A stretch of 64,000 nt of DNA from Craspedostauros australis (GCA_026770025.1 JAMXDE010000060.1:124001-188000), one strand, 5' to 3'. Shown: positions 24,399 to 36,625, numbered from the stretch's first letter. Translations and numbers: made by a program. The notes: a model not told the origin generated them from the letters alone.

Positions 24399-25555
24399 AA
24401 TGCTCGAGGAAGAAGAAAATGATCCGTGACAACTAACTCAAACAGAACAGCACACGAATGCTCTCATCAGCTAACGAATCACAGAGACAAAAACAGTGTT
24501 CCTTGTGTTCTGCAAAATCGTGCAATGCAAGTGGTTCATGTGAGAAGCAGCAAGGAGGCGTAATCTGCTCCTCGACATGGCGACGTTGATACGCACAGCG
24601 AACACGGACACAGTGTAAAGTGCACAAAAGGAGCAACAGCGAAGAGCGAGAGGACACCGACCAAATTCTGCGGAAAAGCACCAATTATCCAAAAAAGAAC
24701 GAAAATTATATATTATTCCGTCGAGGATAAGAACTAGGCGGAAACAAGTGATTTATGACTTAAGCGCTATGGAATAGAGCAAATTATTGCATTTTGAACT
24801 GCCCCCCTGGTCTCTCGCGCTCTCTCTCTCTCTCTCTCGCTATTACTCTGCGATTGCGTACTACCCAATCAACGTCCCAGTGCACTTCTGTTGATGGAAT
24901 CGGATGTCTGTGGCCAGGTGTTGCTGCCCCTTCTGATGTGAGGAGGAACTCGAGAATCAGAACTCATCACACAATGCAAAAGCAGCAGGGAGGAATGGAA
25001 ACATGGACTGTCCAATGTGCGGCACGCGCATGCTCGTCTCCCTCTTTCTATTCGTGTCCGTGCATCGCAAGCACACCGTTCCCACCACTCCTGCTATGCT
25101 TACGGGTTTGGCATGATACCTCTCCTGTGACTCAATCTGTGCAACAGCAATCGAACATGGTGACAATTGCATTCTCGACATGGCATCAGGCATACATCCG
25201 ATCACCATCAACTAAAGTTCTTGTTTTGTCTCTTCTCAAGCTCCGTTTGCGCTGCAATTGCGGTCGTGGAATGCTGTCAAGATGGTGGGGCTTTCGAATG
25301 CGGTGATCTTTCAACTCAACTCATGCGTCCATCCATCTGTCGACTGGGTTTCAGTGCACCGCCAGGTGATTGTCTGCAATTCGCTCGTGACAGATAGAGG
25401 TTCGACCATGGGATACGCGTGTTGCAACTGGGCCAATGCGCAGCGAAGCTCTGGAGGGCATTATAAGAGCAGAGTGCTCTTCTCCACTCCGCTCTCTTCC
25501 ACCCCACCATGGCTCACACCGTCCCCACACTTCGGACCAACAAAACCACGCATCT
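24399..25555. other. Intergenic, no gene recognised
   Basis: Contains a CT microsatellite at about 24818-24838 and short unassignable ORFs. It lies downstream of the minus-strand DUF2256 gene. Confidence 0.5.
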
Positions 25556-25981
25556 TCAACCTGCCTTCTTTTGGTGCCGTCGCATGCTGTTGCATTTCTT
25601 GGAGCAGCACGTCACTTCATCCCAACAACGCTCCCACTTCTTGCGCCACGTGAAGGGTCGTTCGCACACGACGCAAACCTTCGTGAGCATTTTGGATTTG
25701 TTGGGAGACCCCTTGCTGTTTCCGCCTCCGCGTCCCTTCCTGCCATGCAGCTGAGTGAACGTGGCGCGGTAGTTGCGTTGCTGTGCCTGCGTGTCGCACG
25801 GCGAGCAGAATCGCTTTGGGGTTGGTGACACGAAGGCCAATACCGATGGATGATTCTTCGTTGCCGCATGGCGCAGACGCATCGTCGATGCTGCAAAGTG
25901 CACAGAGCTTGTGGATGATGCCACGAACAACGTTGGCAACGATGCGACTCTCGTCAAAGATACCCAACGTCTCGTCGGCAT
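25556..25981 (-). CDS. DUF2256 zinc-binding protein with an N-terminal extension
   Basis: Predicted 141 aa. The C-terminal part (residues about 101-134) matches DUF2256: CVVCERPFTWRKKW, then WDEVTCCSKKC. The CxxC and CxxxC pairs suggest a small zinc-binding fold. DUF2256 is usually a short bacterial protein. Here about 100 residues precede it, starting with a basic and hydroxylated stretch (MPTRRWVSLTRVASL) that could be an organelle-targeting peptide. The ATG at 25981 was chosen because it captures this stretch; the ATG at 25882 would give a 108-aa form, and the frame is open up to 26143. Function unknown. Confidence 0.75.
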   Translation of the reverse strand: MPTRRWVSLTRVASLPTLFVASSTSSVHFAASTMRLRHAATKNHPSVLAFVSPTPKRFCSPCDTQAQQRNYRATFTQLHGRKGRGGGNSKGSPNKSKMLTKVCVVCERPFTWRKKWERCWDEVTCCSKKCNSMRRHQKKAG

Positions 25982-27342
25982 GTGCCTTATGCCGGCGTAC
26001 GATTGATGTTGTATTTTTTTCTTCGAATGATGTTGTACTTGATACGATTGAGGTTGTTGTTGTGGATGTAAGACCAAATTATGATTACTTGAGCTATCTC
26101 TCTCTCTTCTGCTGTCTGCACCTCTTGGTCGACTGTATTTCAAGATGATTCGGTTTGCACCTCTTGGTCAATCGTATTCATGCATTTCGAGATGATTCGG
26201 TTTGCACTTCTCCCAACCCGATCCATTCTCTATTAGGTTTCTCTATTAGGTTTCTCTATTAGGTTTCTCATTTTGGTTGGAGGTCAATGGTTGAAGAAGT
26301 GTCTTCTCATATGCAAATATTTCCATACGATTAAGTCTTGACTAATCAGACTTCCAGTTGGATTCTTGACTCATCTGACTTCAGTTTGAGTCTTGACTAA
26401 TCCGACTTGAATTTTGATTCACGACTCGTCAGTCTTGATTGACTGTTAACACGACTCGTAGGTGTGACTGGCGATGTGATTGCTTGGGTGACATTATTCA
26501 TGGCTAGTATCTATTGTGCACAAGTCTAGTTCTTGCGTCACTAGTAGTCTATCTAGCCAGCCGTCTAGGGCAGCATGCCACAAGCACCCATGATTCAACT
26601 GCTGCGAGTGGCGTCGGAATGCGCAATCGACTCAAGTAGAGTGTGTCGACACTTGCGCTCAGAGTGGATTAATCGATGTTGATGTTGTGTGTTTCCAATG
26701 TGGTCTCGATCGCTCATCGTCATGGTCGTTCCATCACATCGCAAAGCATCACGTCAACAACATCACGCAGCATTGCTCTCTTGTGACGTTTTGTTCTCTG
26801 GATTTTGTGAGCTGTTTCTGAATCGTGGCGAAGAATTGACTTTGATTCTTTCGATCAACATGTCCGTTACGACTCATTTGCACATATTGGCGAACAGACA
26901 CTGAGTTGTTCGTTTAATGGCGACGTCACATTGGACATATCTTGCATTTGAGCACTTCTGCGACCGTCCGCCTATCCGGTGCTACGTCATGTTGTTGTGA
27001 CGTTTGTGGAGGATTGTGGGAACAACACCGCGTTGCCTACAAATGCCTACAGCTCATTCGGAGAAAGACAGCGGAGCGAGACGTGCCTCTGCTATGCCCA
27101 GCGTGGGATGCAGCTCTGCTGATGCTTTTTCCTGGAAGGCAAATCATTGGAGGGGAGTGCTTCATCTTCTCGATTGTGCAAATAACAGCGGAGGATTATA
27201 CAATACTCTACGGTGCGCTATGACAAGGTGATGGGTGAATAGAAAGTCGTTTGTGCGCTGTGTGCTTGTGTATAATAGTATTGTAACTGTATGTCGAGTA
27301 GCAGGAGGGGCGCCGCTGTTCGGATGTCGTTCCTTCTGTCGC
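25982..27342. other. Intergenic between the DUF2256 gene and the first HA gene
   Basis: No gene recognised. CTCTATTAGGTTT is repeated three times in tandem at about 26228-26269. A degenerate repeat of about 32 bp containing TCTTGACTAATC and GACTC follows at about 26330-26450. Confidence 0.5.
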
Positions 27343-29181
27343 CTACAATGATGATGACGATGACGATGTCGAGGAAGAAGAAGAGGATGCTGACGAATTG
27401 ACCATCCTTGGTTTCCACACGAAGCCGACCGAGCTCAGCCGTTCGATGCGCTCCGTCGTCATGTTGGATCGCTTGTTGTCCGTGTATAGCTTGTACTGAC
27501 GCCTTTGGCACTTCACCCAAACGGACAAGGCAGGGTGGTCGGGATGCTGCGCGGGGACGTTGCAGTGCTTGTACTCCTCCCGAAAGCTCATCAGCTCGCG
27601 GAACCTTGCCTCCCACACGGCACGGTGCGAGTCCCAGACGAAGCCGAGCTGCTCAAGCAGCTGCTGTCGCTGGTCTGTGAGGACGGACTTGCGGCCGTTC
27701 TGCTTTGCCTTGTACTGACAGCGCTGTCTCTTGACCCAGTGCGACAATGGCGGGTTCGGCTTGAAGTCAAGCGGGACCAGCGCGTGACCATTCTGCTGGA
27801 CGAACTCCTTCATCTGACCGTACCGGAGCTGCCACTTGATCTCGTCCGATGGCTTGAGGCGGATCATTTGTTGTTTCATCGTCGTCGTCGTCGTCGTCGT
27901 GGTGGTTGTCGAGGCGCCGGTAGTCTTGGACGGAGTCTTCGCCTTTGGCTTGGACTTGGTTGGTGCCTGTGTTGACACTTGTCGCGCAGCTTGAGCGGGC
28001 GACGACAGTGGCTCCGGGAGCTGCGGTCGTTGGCTTGGTTGGGACGGGCTGCGGTTCCTGTGTGTGCTGGCGGTCCTGCGTTTTTGTCGTCGTGGCTGGG
28101 GCGCAAGATCTGAAGTTTTGCGCTTTTTGATTGTTGATCGTTTTGGTTGTTGTGTTTGTGTTTGTTCGATCACATTTGTGCTCACAAAATCATGGGTTCC
28201 TGTTTCGGAACAACCTTGAGTACGAACACTTGCGGTGGAAGAGTTTGAAGATCTCAGTTGCGTTAGCTCACACTGGGTAGTGTGAGCAGTAGTAGTAGCA
28301 GTGGCTGGTAGTAGTGCGGATGCATCGGTTTGGGTGGGGGCGAAATCAGTCGGTGATGATTGGTGCTGGTTGGGTTGGTAGGAGGTGCCGATGTGGGCAA
28401 TGTTTGAGTCGTTGATACTGTTGATGTTTTTGAAAACTTCGGCGGACGCGCTCGCGTGACTTTGGTCGCCAGCGCGAGCAACATGGGAGTCGTCGATGAA
28501 CAGGCCCAGTTGGAACGCGGAAAAGCGTTCGAAGGAAGGCGATCTGACGAGGAGCGATCCCGATGGGTTGGTATCGAAATGTGTTGGACGGGCATCGGCC
28601 TGGTTCGATGTGGAGGACGAATCCAGGGAAACGATGGAGGTGTTCGAGTAGCAGAAGCTGTTGCTCCTTGCCTTCTCGGTGATGATGTTGGGGGTGGACG
28701 CCCGCGTGTCATCGTCGTCGTCCTGTTCGTCATCGAAGATATTGGAGAAGTCGCAGTCAACGACTTTTAAGGACATCTCGTAGAGGCAGTCTCCGTCGTC
28801 CGTGATGGAGTCGACGAGGCCGGAGAGATCGTCGTTGCTGTCGATGTTTCTGTGAGTTCCAACACGTGCATGGATACATGGATGGTGAGATGATGACGAG
28901 AAGAGTTTGTGTTAGTGCCTTGTTGCGTTGGCAGGCTGATTGATGCGGGTTAATGTGCTTAGCATGATGCAACAAGCATTGCGCAGCACCATAGCAGCAT
29001 CAGCATTATCATCGGCATCGGCATCCGCATCGCCTATCGGACAAGTATGATACCGCACTCACCTCATGGGCATGGGCGCTTGGCTTGTCTCGCAGAGCGC
29101 GCTCTGGATAGCAGACAGGGCGCGTGCGCCGCTGTGCGCATCGCAAGGTTGCATCTGCGAAAGGAGTGTGTGCTTGTTCAT
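27343..29181 (-). CDS. Helicase-associated (HA) domain protein 1, complement(join(27343..28849,29063..29181))
   Basis: Predicted 541 aa. Two HA domains sit near the C terminus (about 374-446 and 447-521), each with the pattern W-x-x-x/RY-x-x-L/M, CNVP or ALVP, L-xx-WV-xx-QR-xQY and a closing GFVW. The rest is low complexity: Thr-, Ser- and Gln-rich, with basic patches (KRSTIKKRKTSD and RRQKRR) that could be nuclear localisation signals. HA domains are thought to bind nucleic acid; no helicase core is present. Exon 1 ends ATGAG|GTGAGT and exon 2 follows CTCACAG; joining them keeps the frame and adds an acidic N-terminal segment. The ATG at 29181 has A at -3. It is a paralogue of the gene at 52445-54946. 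Confidence 0.85.
28850..29062 (-). other. Intron of HA gene 1, 213 bp
   Basis: Minus-strand donor GTGAGTGCGG and acceptor GGAACTCACAG. Phase is preserved (AG|A gives Arg). Confidence 0.8.
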
Positions 29182-29439
29182 GTTCGGCGTGGATACGATG
29201 GATGTGGATTGGAATGGTGGAAAAACAATCTTGGGAGCAAAAGTATCCGTCACAAGGCGGTGGTCGCAGTGTTGGTGGTTGAGTTGGTTTGTTTGATGGG
29301 CGGGGATGATCGAATGAACACCAGCGAGTTTGGGATGATGAACGTCGATGAAGTTGTGAGATTGTGATGGCCGCATAGTGTTAATGTGTTAATGTGTTGT
29401 GTGTGATGTTGTTGTTGTTGTGTGTGTGTGATGACGTTG

Positions 29440-29450
29440 CGGATGGTGAC

Positions 29451-29496
<46 letters not shown>

Positions 29497-29510
29497 TTGT
29501 TGATCGGAGG
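29440..29510 (-). repeat. CAA/CAG triplet tract in the presumed leader of HA gene 1
   Basis: Mixed GTT and GCT triplets on the plus strand. The tract is upstream of the HA gene 1 start and is probably leader or promoter sequence. Confidence 0.8.
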
Positions 29511-32205
29511 TTTGTAACGATGCACAGTGCGTAGTTTTGCTCGTTGTGTTGAGTTTCGAGAGGTGTGGTTAGCTTGTTTTGTGTGGCAAACCAAAAAGTG
29601 GGGACAATCGGAAAAGTGGAGAAGCGCAACACGGAAAGGCACAGTTGCTTGGTTTTGTGGTTGATTTTCCGGAGAGACGGACCTTCGCTACGTTAGTTGA
29701 GTACGAGGAACCTCGTAGACCAGTCGCCCGCTCGAGACAGTTTGTGATCTTTGTTACAGGGAACAGTTCTTCATTTGTTCTTTGCATGACCACGCAATTC
29801 TTCCTGACTCAGAGCTTGCCAGCAACGAGGAATTAACACGCAAGCAATGAACACGTCGATAAAGCGCAGCGACCAAATCTAGATAAAAGGTGGAAAGAAA
29901 CCCATACGGAAGCTTCTTCCTGTTCCTCCGAACCCTTCTCCGTGCTCTTCCGAACGTTCTTCGCATTCTCTACGGTTTGGCAACTACGACGACATATCTA
30001 GACCAAGTCAGTCATCTCTGGGTGGTTTCGGTAAACACATTCGTGCTGGTTGATTGGTTGGCTGGTTACTTCCGGACCAGAGGCCACCATCGCGTCGCAC
30101 CTCAGCGAGAAGGGAGGGAGGCCTCTCGTCATAGCACCGGTTATAGCACAAGTGGCGTCATCGCTGACATTAGCTGATCAATCAGACGGCGATAGCGCAC
30201 TCGTGGAAGCAAACTATGGAACGAGATGAGCTGTTGAGTGGCATGGCTTCCTCTCCTCCGCCACTGCGTGCGAGCATTCCACTGCATAGATTGGCCCAGC
30301 CCTTGTTTCCATAGCACAGCACGGCATAGCACCTGTCCATCATTCTGCCAGGAGTATGCTGTTTCCAGGGATGATACTGTCTGCGTATCGCGTCCGAAGT
30401 CGCAGGTGTGCCAGCCATCGGGCTCTGGTGGGCGATTGATCCTTTGTTTGAGCGCGCTTTGCCTGATGGAGGTTTGGCGTTGCCCCCTGTGCGATTGCGC
30501 AACCATCATCTGGCCAACGCGCAGAGATGGTGCAAAGCGTCGTCCTTGCGTGTGCTCCTGCGTTTGATTGATGTGGCTGTCAGACGCAAAAGATAGATAG
30601 GGGGAGACGGATGGAGAGAGAGTTGTGGATGGTGAATCAGGACAGGTGAGCTGGGACTTGGGGCGTTTCCGAGCTTGCCTCACGCATTTCATCTGAGCAC
30701 ATGGTCATGTAGAATATCGTTTGTGCATGGTTTGCGCACTCGTCTTCAACTTACCGTCACGTGCGGCAGATCCGGCAGAAGGGATCATTGATGGTGGGAG
30801 CACCTGTGCATCAGCGTGGCGATGTTGTGTCCTGTGGCTTCGCAGCTAACATTGCTCCACAGCACCCCGGGCTACGTCTTGTCATGGACTGCGCCACATG
30901 AATGGCACATCTCATGACACAGGCAGACCGCGGCGCTCCAGCCCATTTTGAAGGGCTCTGGACAGTTGTGCAGTGCACAGCTTGCCCCCTCACACATGCC
31001 GTCCCTCGTTGTGCCTAGTTCTGCGTGAACTCCCTCGCAGGGCCCGTGTATCGCACAGGCTCCGTCGTTCAGCGCACAACTGCTGAAAGATCACGATCAG
31101 GTTGTCGAGATCTTCGTCGCGCGCATCTATTGCGATGAGAATCGGCATTATCGGCATCATCACAGAATGGGTCGAGATCGTTGGTCATCATGGCTCATCC
31201 TTCATTGTCCTTGATTCATGGTCAGCAATTGTGATTGTGTTTGATTTCAATCGGGCGTGTGTTTGTGATGGACTTGGAACTGCTCCTCTCGATTGTGATG
31301 AGTTGTGATGAGTTGTGTGGTGTGATGTAGTATCGTCACATGATGGATGTGCAAGAGAGAGAGAGAGAGACGGTATCGCAACAACTGTGCGGCACTTGTT
31401 CCATGCCAACATGTGAGTTTGCCACTTCGTTTCGTTTTGTTTTGTTGTTGCTGTTCTTGGTTTTGCCGCGCTGTCGCCACCACAGCACCGTTTTTGCGGG
31501 ATGGTTGCTGTGTGCGTCGTACGGAATTGCGTGTGGAACTGTGTTCTCTCTGTGTTCTTCACTGCTCTGCGGAATCCGTCGTTCGTTCTCTGCCTTCCTT
31601 TTGTTCCGCCGAAGCTTCTTCACGTTTTGGAAGCATTCTCTCTGTTCCGTCTGTTCCGCATGTTCCTTTCATGTTCCTTTCATTCTTCCCTCGTTCTCCG
31701 CGTTCTTTCCTTGTTCCTTTCATTCGTCATCTTCGTTTTGTTCTCTGGACATTCTTTGTTCCTCGCAGAACAACGTCAACAATTCCATGGCGATTCATCT
31801 GCGTCATCTCATTTTCTGATAGCTTGTCCGAAAATCGGGCATGTCTGTGCACACATCATTCTTCGTGTTGGAGATTCGGCTGTGTCTGTTCGTCAAGAAC
31901 CTGTCTGTTGATTTGTATGTCTGTTTGATTGTTTGTATGTGCACAGCTGTGTATGTCTGTTTGATTTGGAGTGGAAACAAGCGAATGAGAAACACTATCT
32001 TTCTCGCTCTGTGGGGAGAGAGAGAGAGAGTACTAATATGAAAAGCACCTGATTATGGCAGAGCACACCCAACTCCTGTGTCACCATGTCATGATCCCCT
32101 CTCACATATATCATACGTATTAGTTGCAAATGGAAAGAAAGAGAGAGAGAGAACTATGGACTAGTCTCTGCTCGTCTCCTCTCGCGTCAATCCTGGCGCA
32201 TTCTA
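29511..32205. other. Intergenic, no gene recognised
   Basis: Short unassignable ORFs only. GA/CT microsatellites occur at about 31355-31371, 32018-32030 and 32138-32152. A TTC/CT-rich stretch runs at about 31540-31760. Confidence 0.5.
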
Positions 32206-32390
32206 CTGCAAGACACGGGAAAACCGACGAAACACGATCAGGCTGAGTCGTGAGTCGGTACGACTTCTCTGCCAATTGTCCTGTTCGGATTGCCTGTTTG
32301 ACCAAACCGAATACTTGTCTGCATTAGTTATAACGTTAATTAACGTCTGTAAATTCAAATCAAGACAAATCCTGGTTCAAAAACAAAATA

Positions 32391-32610
32391 GGTGAAAGTA
32401 CTCGAGAGTAGGTGAAAGTACTCCAGACTCGACGAAAGTAATTAGGACTAGGTGAAAGTACTCCAGACTCGACGAAAGTAATTAGGATTAGGTGAAAGTA
32501 CTCCAGACTCGACGAAAGTAATTAGGATTAGGTGAAAGTACTCCAGACTCGACGAAAGTACCCCAGAGTAGGTGAAGGTACTCAAAACTCGACGAAAGTA
32601 CTCCCGTTCG
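32391..32610. repeat. Subterminal array, 40-bp unit, left side
   Basis: About five copies of a 40-bp unit. Its two halves, CTCCAGACTCGACGAAAGTA and ATTAGGATTAGGTGAAAGTA, share the end GAAAGTA, so the basic period is 20 bp. The same unit recurs at 36448-36625. Confidence 0.92.
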
Positions 32611-33764
32611 TTGAGGTTGCTGCGCCTTGGTTCCTCACGGTTCGTTGGAATTCTGTTCCGTGCATTAGGAGACGCGGTAGATGAATATATTATAAAGTAA
32701 TGGTGTCCACCTCGAGTCTGATTGGTTGTCACATTCTTGGACATGATGACGTCGGCTGAAATGTGCGCGTGCTCTGACTTCTCTTTGACCTCTTGCGCGT
32801 AAACCATTTCCAAAGTACCTTGATATGGTACAGCATATCCAATGTGATACCATGCACATAGAGCATCCAACTCATCCCACACAGCCTTTCTATATTCGAT
32901 AGTGAGTCGGATTCTGCACTATTTTCCGATGCCTACCCACTGTGGCAAAGGACACTAAATTACATAGGCGCATTGATTGACACAACGCGCTGCTCATTGC
33001 ACATTCCATGTTTTGTCAGGCTCGACTGAACGACAATGCGCCATGCTGCAACATACCAGAATCGTCAAAGGTGTATGTGAGGGTGTTTGCTTCCTGCTCG
33101 TGCCATCCCTGTCATTTCATTGTGCTTCATCATGGAGAGCCTGCTAGTTGTTGCTCCCTTGCTCTCCTCTCTGCTCTCCCTCCTGCCTCTCCACACATTC
33201 GTACTCACGGTTGCGCCAATGTCAGTGACAAAGTTCATGGCCTAGCGCTGGTCTGTATTCTGTTACAATTCATCCTACTTCATAGTCTCCATCCAATTCA
33301 TCTGAAATCCATGTGTGAATTGTTTTGACTGCTGTACCTCATTGTGCTGCTGCCTATTGTACCTATCATTTATTCATTACTCATGGATGAAGCTGATTAG
33401 TGTGTGCCCAGCCTGTGCCATGGGCACTTTTTTGTTGCCTGCTTTGATTTCATGTAGGGCATGAGGCAGAACGGCTATCGAGTCAATATGTATGCATGAT
33501 CAGGGGATCACAACAGCCTCCACCTATCCTGCTCTCCATTCTTCGCGGCTCTCCAGTAGTATGTAAGTTGTATGTGTTTGTGTACTCATGAAAGGAAATC
33601 CAGGGACAGCCTCATTCACAATGGCCAGCTACCGCCATCAGTGGAGTCAGGTTTAGACTTCAATGGGAACTTGATCATCTGGTATCTGTAGCACTCGGTG
33701 CACTTGTCCGATCCATATTGCAACCGTTCCCATGTCTGTAGCTCCTTTTGTCTGACAGCTGTAG
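32611..33764. other. Transposon interior, no gene recognised
   Basis: Short ORFs only. The minus-strand ORF reaching from 32882 into the repeat array is an artefact of the array. Confidence 0.55.
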
Positions 33765-34451
33765 TCAGGCCCACGCGGCTGTGCTTGCCCCTCGTAGTCG
33801 CGCCAAGTCTTCCAGGGCCAAGTCATAGTCCTGCACCACCTGCCTCATGTCAGCCTCCAGCCCCTCATCAGTGCAATGCATTGCTTGATTGCATTGGTGC
33901 CAATGGTCCCACACCACCTTCCAGAGCTTGTGTATGATCCGTGCCACTCACTTTTCTGTGAACAGTCTACAACCGATTTGCGCATAGTTCTGCTCCTGTA
34001 GTTCTGTCCATGACACCTTGACCATGCCCTCAACCAGCCAATCCCATCCTCCCTCTTGTTGATCATCCATCAGCTTTGCCTCAATCAGGTTCGCGCGTAT
34101 GCGCCCAACAGGTCCCAGCCCTCTCAACACTTGCTTGACATTGCTCAACAGTATTTTTGCAATGGCAGGATGAGTCGACATCTTCTGTATCGTGATCTTC
34201 AGCCGTTTCCGCTGCAATTTCCATAGTGTCATCGATTCCAGCGAGCAGTAGACCCAGAGGTGGCCATGAGTTTCCGTCTCGCTGCGCCTGGGGCAGCTAT
34301 CACTCGTCCTTGCCTTCCACTGAGCCATCTGTGTTCCCACAGCCGCCTCCTGCATTGTGAGCTTTATGGTGAGCACCCTCTGTGCGTCAGTGAGCTCGCC
34401 CGCCGCCCTTCGTTGCGTGCTTTTATCGGCGTCGCCACCGATCGCCTCCAT
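33765..34451 (-). pseudogene. Decayed C-terminal part of a retroelement-type protein
   Basis: Minus strand. The fragment has QRVLTIKLTMQEAAVGTQMA, then a zinc-type CPRR-ET-H-C cluster (SDSCPRRSETETHGHLWVYC), then a Trp-containing helical tail. An in-frame TGA at 33948-33950 is followed at once by IIHKLWKVVWDHWHQCNQA. This order (Cys/His cluster, Q-W-rich tail, LW-xxx-W-xxRN-like end) is common at the C terminus of reverse-transcriptase/RNase H proteins in diatom genomes. The assignment is from memory of that pattern and is tentative; the first Cys pair is degenerate. Confidence 0.45.
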
Positions 34452-34683
34452 GCCTCGCTAGCACCAGAACCTCGCCACGTCCACCTCCACCACATCTCTG
34501 ACGACACTGGCATACATGATACTCGACCTGCGAACGCCTTGTCTTGGAATGTACCACGTGCACATCCCTGTGTTCTGGTGGAAGCTCCACTCATCACCCT
34601 CTTTGAGCATTTGCCATTGCTGTCCTGCAAGCCGCTATTGTACCTAGCATGGTTCTGCATGGCACTCCTGGAATTCGATGCAA

Positions 34684-35510
34684 TCATCTTGTCCTTGCAT
34701 GCTGCGACTTCAGCACTCCTGCAAGATAGACCATCAGTTGGATTGTGGTCATGGCTGTGTTTCCATATCGGATTCGAGGGTCCTCACCCACGACACACCA
34801 TGGCCTACATTTGGTCAAGTGAATGAAGAACCACTTCTCATCTACGTTGTTAGACTTGAGAATTGGTAGTATTGTAGGAAGAACACATCCTTCAGCAATT
34901 GATCAGATCAAGAAGGAGGCATCCACTGTAAACTCTGTTGGAACTTGAATGCTATTACAAACTTAAGAGTTGTGAGCTTACACTCTGACCTGTGTTCATG
35001 TCCATGCTGTTGCTCCTGCATTCCTGTGTTCTGCATGCATTGGATAGGATCTTTGCATCTGTAGGTTCAACTGACTCAGGCAAGTAGCCGTCTCACAGTA
35101 CTGTTGTTCTTTCGTCATACTTTGTCTATGGTACCATGCTTTCATGCATCCTCAATTTTGTTTCTCGTTGAGCTATTCGCTCGTAACACGCACCAATTTC
35201 ATGGTTCGAGTTGGCTCAGGATATGATTCAAACACACAACTACGCTAGAACACGAGGGAGAGAGCTGTGCGAAATAAAGCACAATGCAGATATACGTGGA
35301 CAACATCATCCAAACTCTGAAACAACCCAACATCTTCGATGTGATTGATACAGAATTGTACACAATCTGCCTTGTGCTTCTCTGTGAGTCCGATTCTGCT
35401 TCCAATACAATGCGTTGTTGCAATTTGCATGTGAAATAGCATAGTTGGTGGCACACCAAAGGCAGCAGCAGCTGTACAAAGGAGTTGCAGCATCGTTGCC
35501 ATTAAGGTGC
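34684..35510 (-). pseudogene. Tc1/mariner-type transposase fossil, split by a 445-bp insertion
   Basis: The minus-strand part at 35245-35502 encodes LTEKHKADCVQFCINHIEDV followed by FQSLDDVVHV. The part at 34684-34842 encodes DEKWFFIHLTKCRPWCVVGE and ends at a stop. Joining them after removal of 34848-35292 and one TACGT copy gives DDVVHVDEKWFF in frame, the typical run-up to the first catalytic Asp of IS630/Tc1/mariner transposases. The rest of the DDE domain is missing, so this is a dead fragment. The N-terminal limit is uncertain. Confidence 0.7.
34848..35292. mobile_element. 445-bp insertion with a TACGT target duplication, possible solo LTR
   Basis: The insertion begins TGTTAGACTTGAG and ends GCAGATA. 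It is bracketed by TACGT at 34843-34847 and 35293-35297. A 5-bp duplication and a TGTTAG start fit an LTR retrotransposon solo LTR. The right end lacks the expected CA, so the class is uncertain. It contains no coding region. Its borders are secured by the restored transposase frame around it. Confidence 0.65.
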
Positions 35511-36447
35511 CATTGGCTCTCTTTCAGGTCCTCTTGGCCCCACTTCTGGGATCTACCACAAGCACCAGCATGAGGCAGCAACCTCCAAGACAATTGGAAG
35601 TAGGGGCCACTGCTTTTCTCACATCCATCATCATGATCTGGACTGTGGTGCGATGGACGTCTTATCGCGCTGCCAGAAGATTGAGTACCCTGTCCTTGCA
35701 ACAACCATCAACTTGCGGCAGCAAGACCGTCACCATGATATGAATCCTTTCGTCTGCGCGGAAGTCTTTCCTCTTCTTGTGTACCGTCGATTCCAATCTC
35801 TAGATGAGACTTGTAACAAGAAGTACGCAAAAGGGCTCTTGTCTGAAGCTGCACAGTGAGGAATTGGTAAGGTGAATCACGAAGACTGTTGATGACAACA
35901 AGTTGGAACAAAACAAGCAAGTTCCATCAGACAATGCACAGCATTCACTAATTTGATGCATACAAGAGCGGTGAATGAACGCAAGTAGAATGCGGCAAGC
36001 CCTGTAACATCGAGCACCTTGATAGTGGCGGTAGGTAGTCATGTAGTCTAATTCAGAACGGAGTATTATGCTGTATTGCAATCATAATGTGCAGCAGGGC
36101 AGTCTCAAAATGACGACTCGTAGATCGCGACAAGCAAGCCTGTAGTCGACTAAAGAAGCCCGCATCTATCCGAACAGAAACGAGGCAAATTGAACGAAGG
36201 CCTGATACCGAGACGGAGGTATGTCATCGACCAAATTGGAGAAATGACGTCATATGGTGACGTATTCTTGCGACACCGTGCAGACAAAAACAAGTCCGAT
36301 GATGACGTGTTTGTGAGCCGACAGCACTCAGGAAGAAGTAGTGGAAATATCACGTACAAGGTTTACCGCGGCTCCCACTTAGTCCCTGTACCGTTAATTG
36401 TGGTCTCAACACATGTCGCACAACCGGCGGAGACGAGCAGAGAAAAA
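35511..36447. other. Transposon interior, no gene recognised
   Basis: Weak remnants that could be the N-terminal part of the Tc1/mariner fossil lie near 35510-35700 on the minus strand. Nothing else is identifiable. Confidence 0.5.
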
Positions 36448-36625
36448 AGGTGAAAGTACTCCAGACTCGACGAAAGTACTGAGGAGTAGGTGAAAGTACT
36501 CCAGACTCGACGAAAGTACTCGAGAGTAGGTGAAAGTACTCCAGACTCGACGAAAGTAATTAGGATTAGGTGAAAGTACTCAAGACTCGACGAAAGTACT
36601 CAGGATTAGGTGAAAGTACTGTTTC
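36448..36625. repeat. Subterminal array, 40-bp unit, right side
   Basis: About four and a half copies of the 40-bp unit seen at 32391-32610, in the same orientation, ending about 160 bp from the right TIR. Confidence 0.92.

Noticed and set aside
22849-24400. CRISPR-like array
   Set aside because: The repeats are contiguous tandem units without unique spacers, and the window is eukaryotic.
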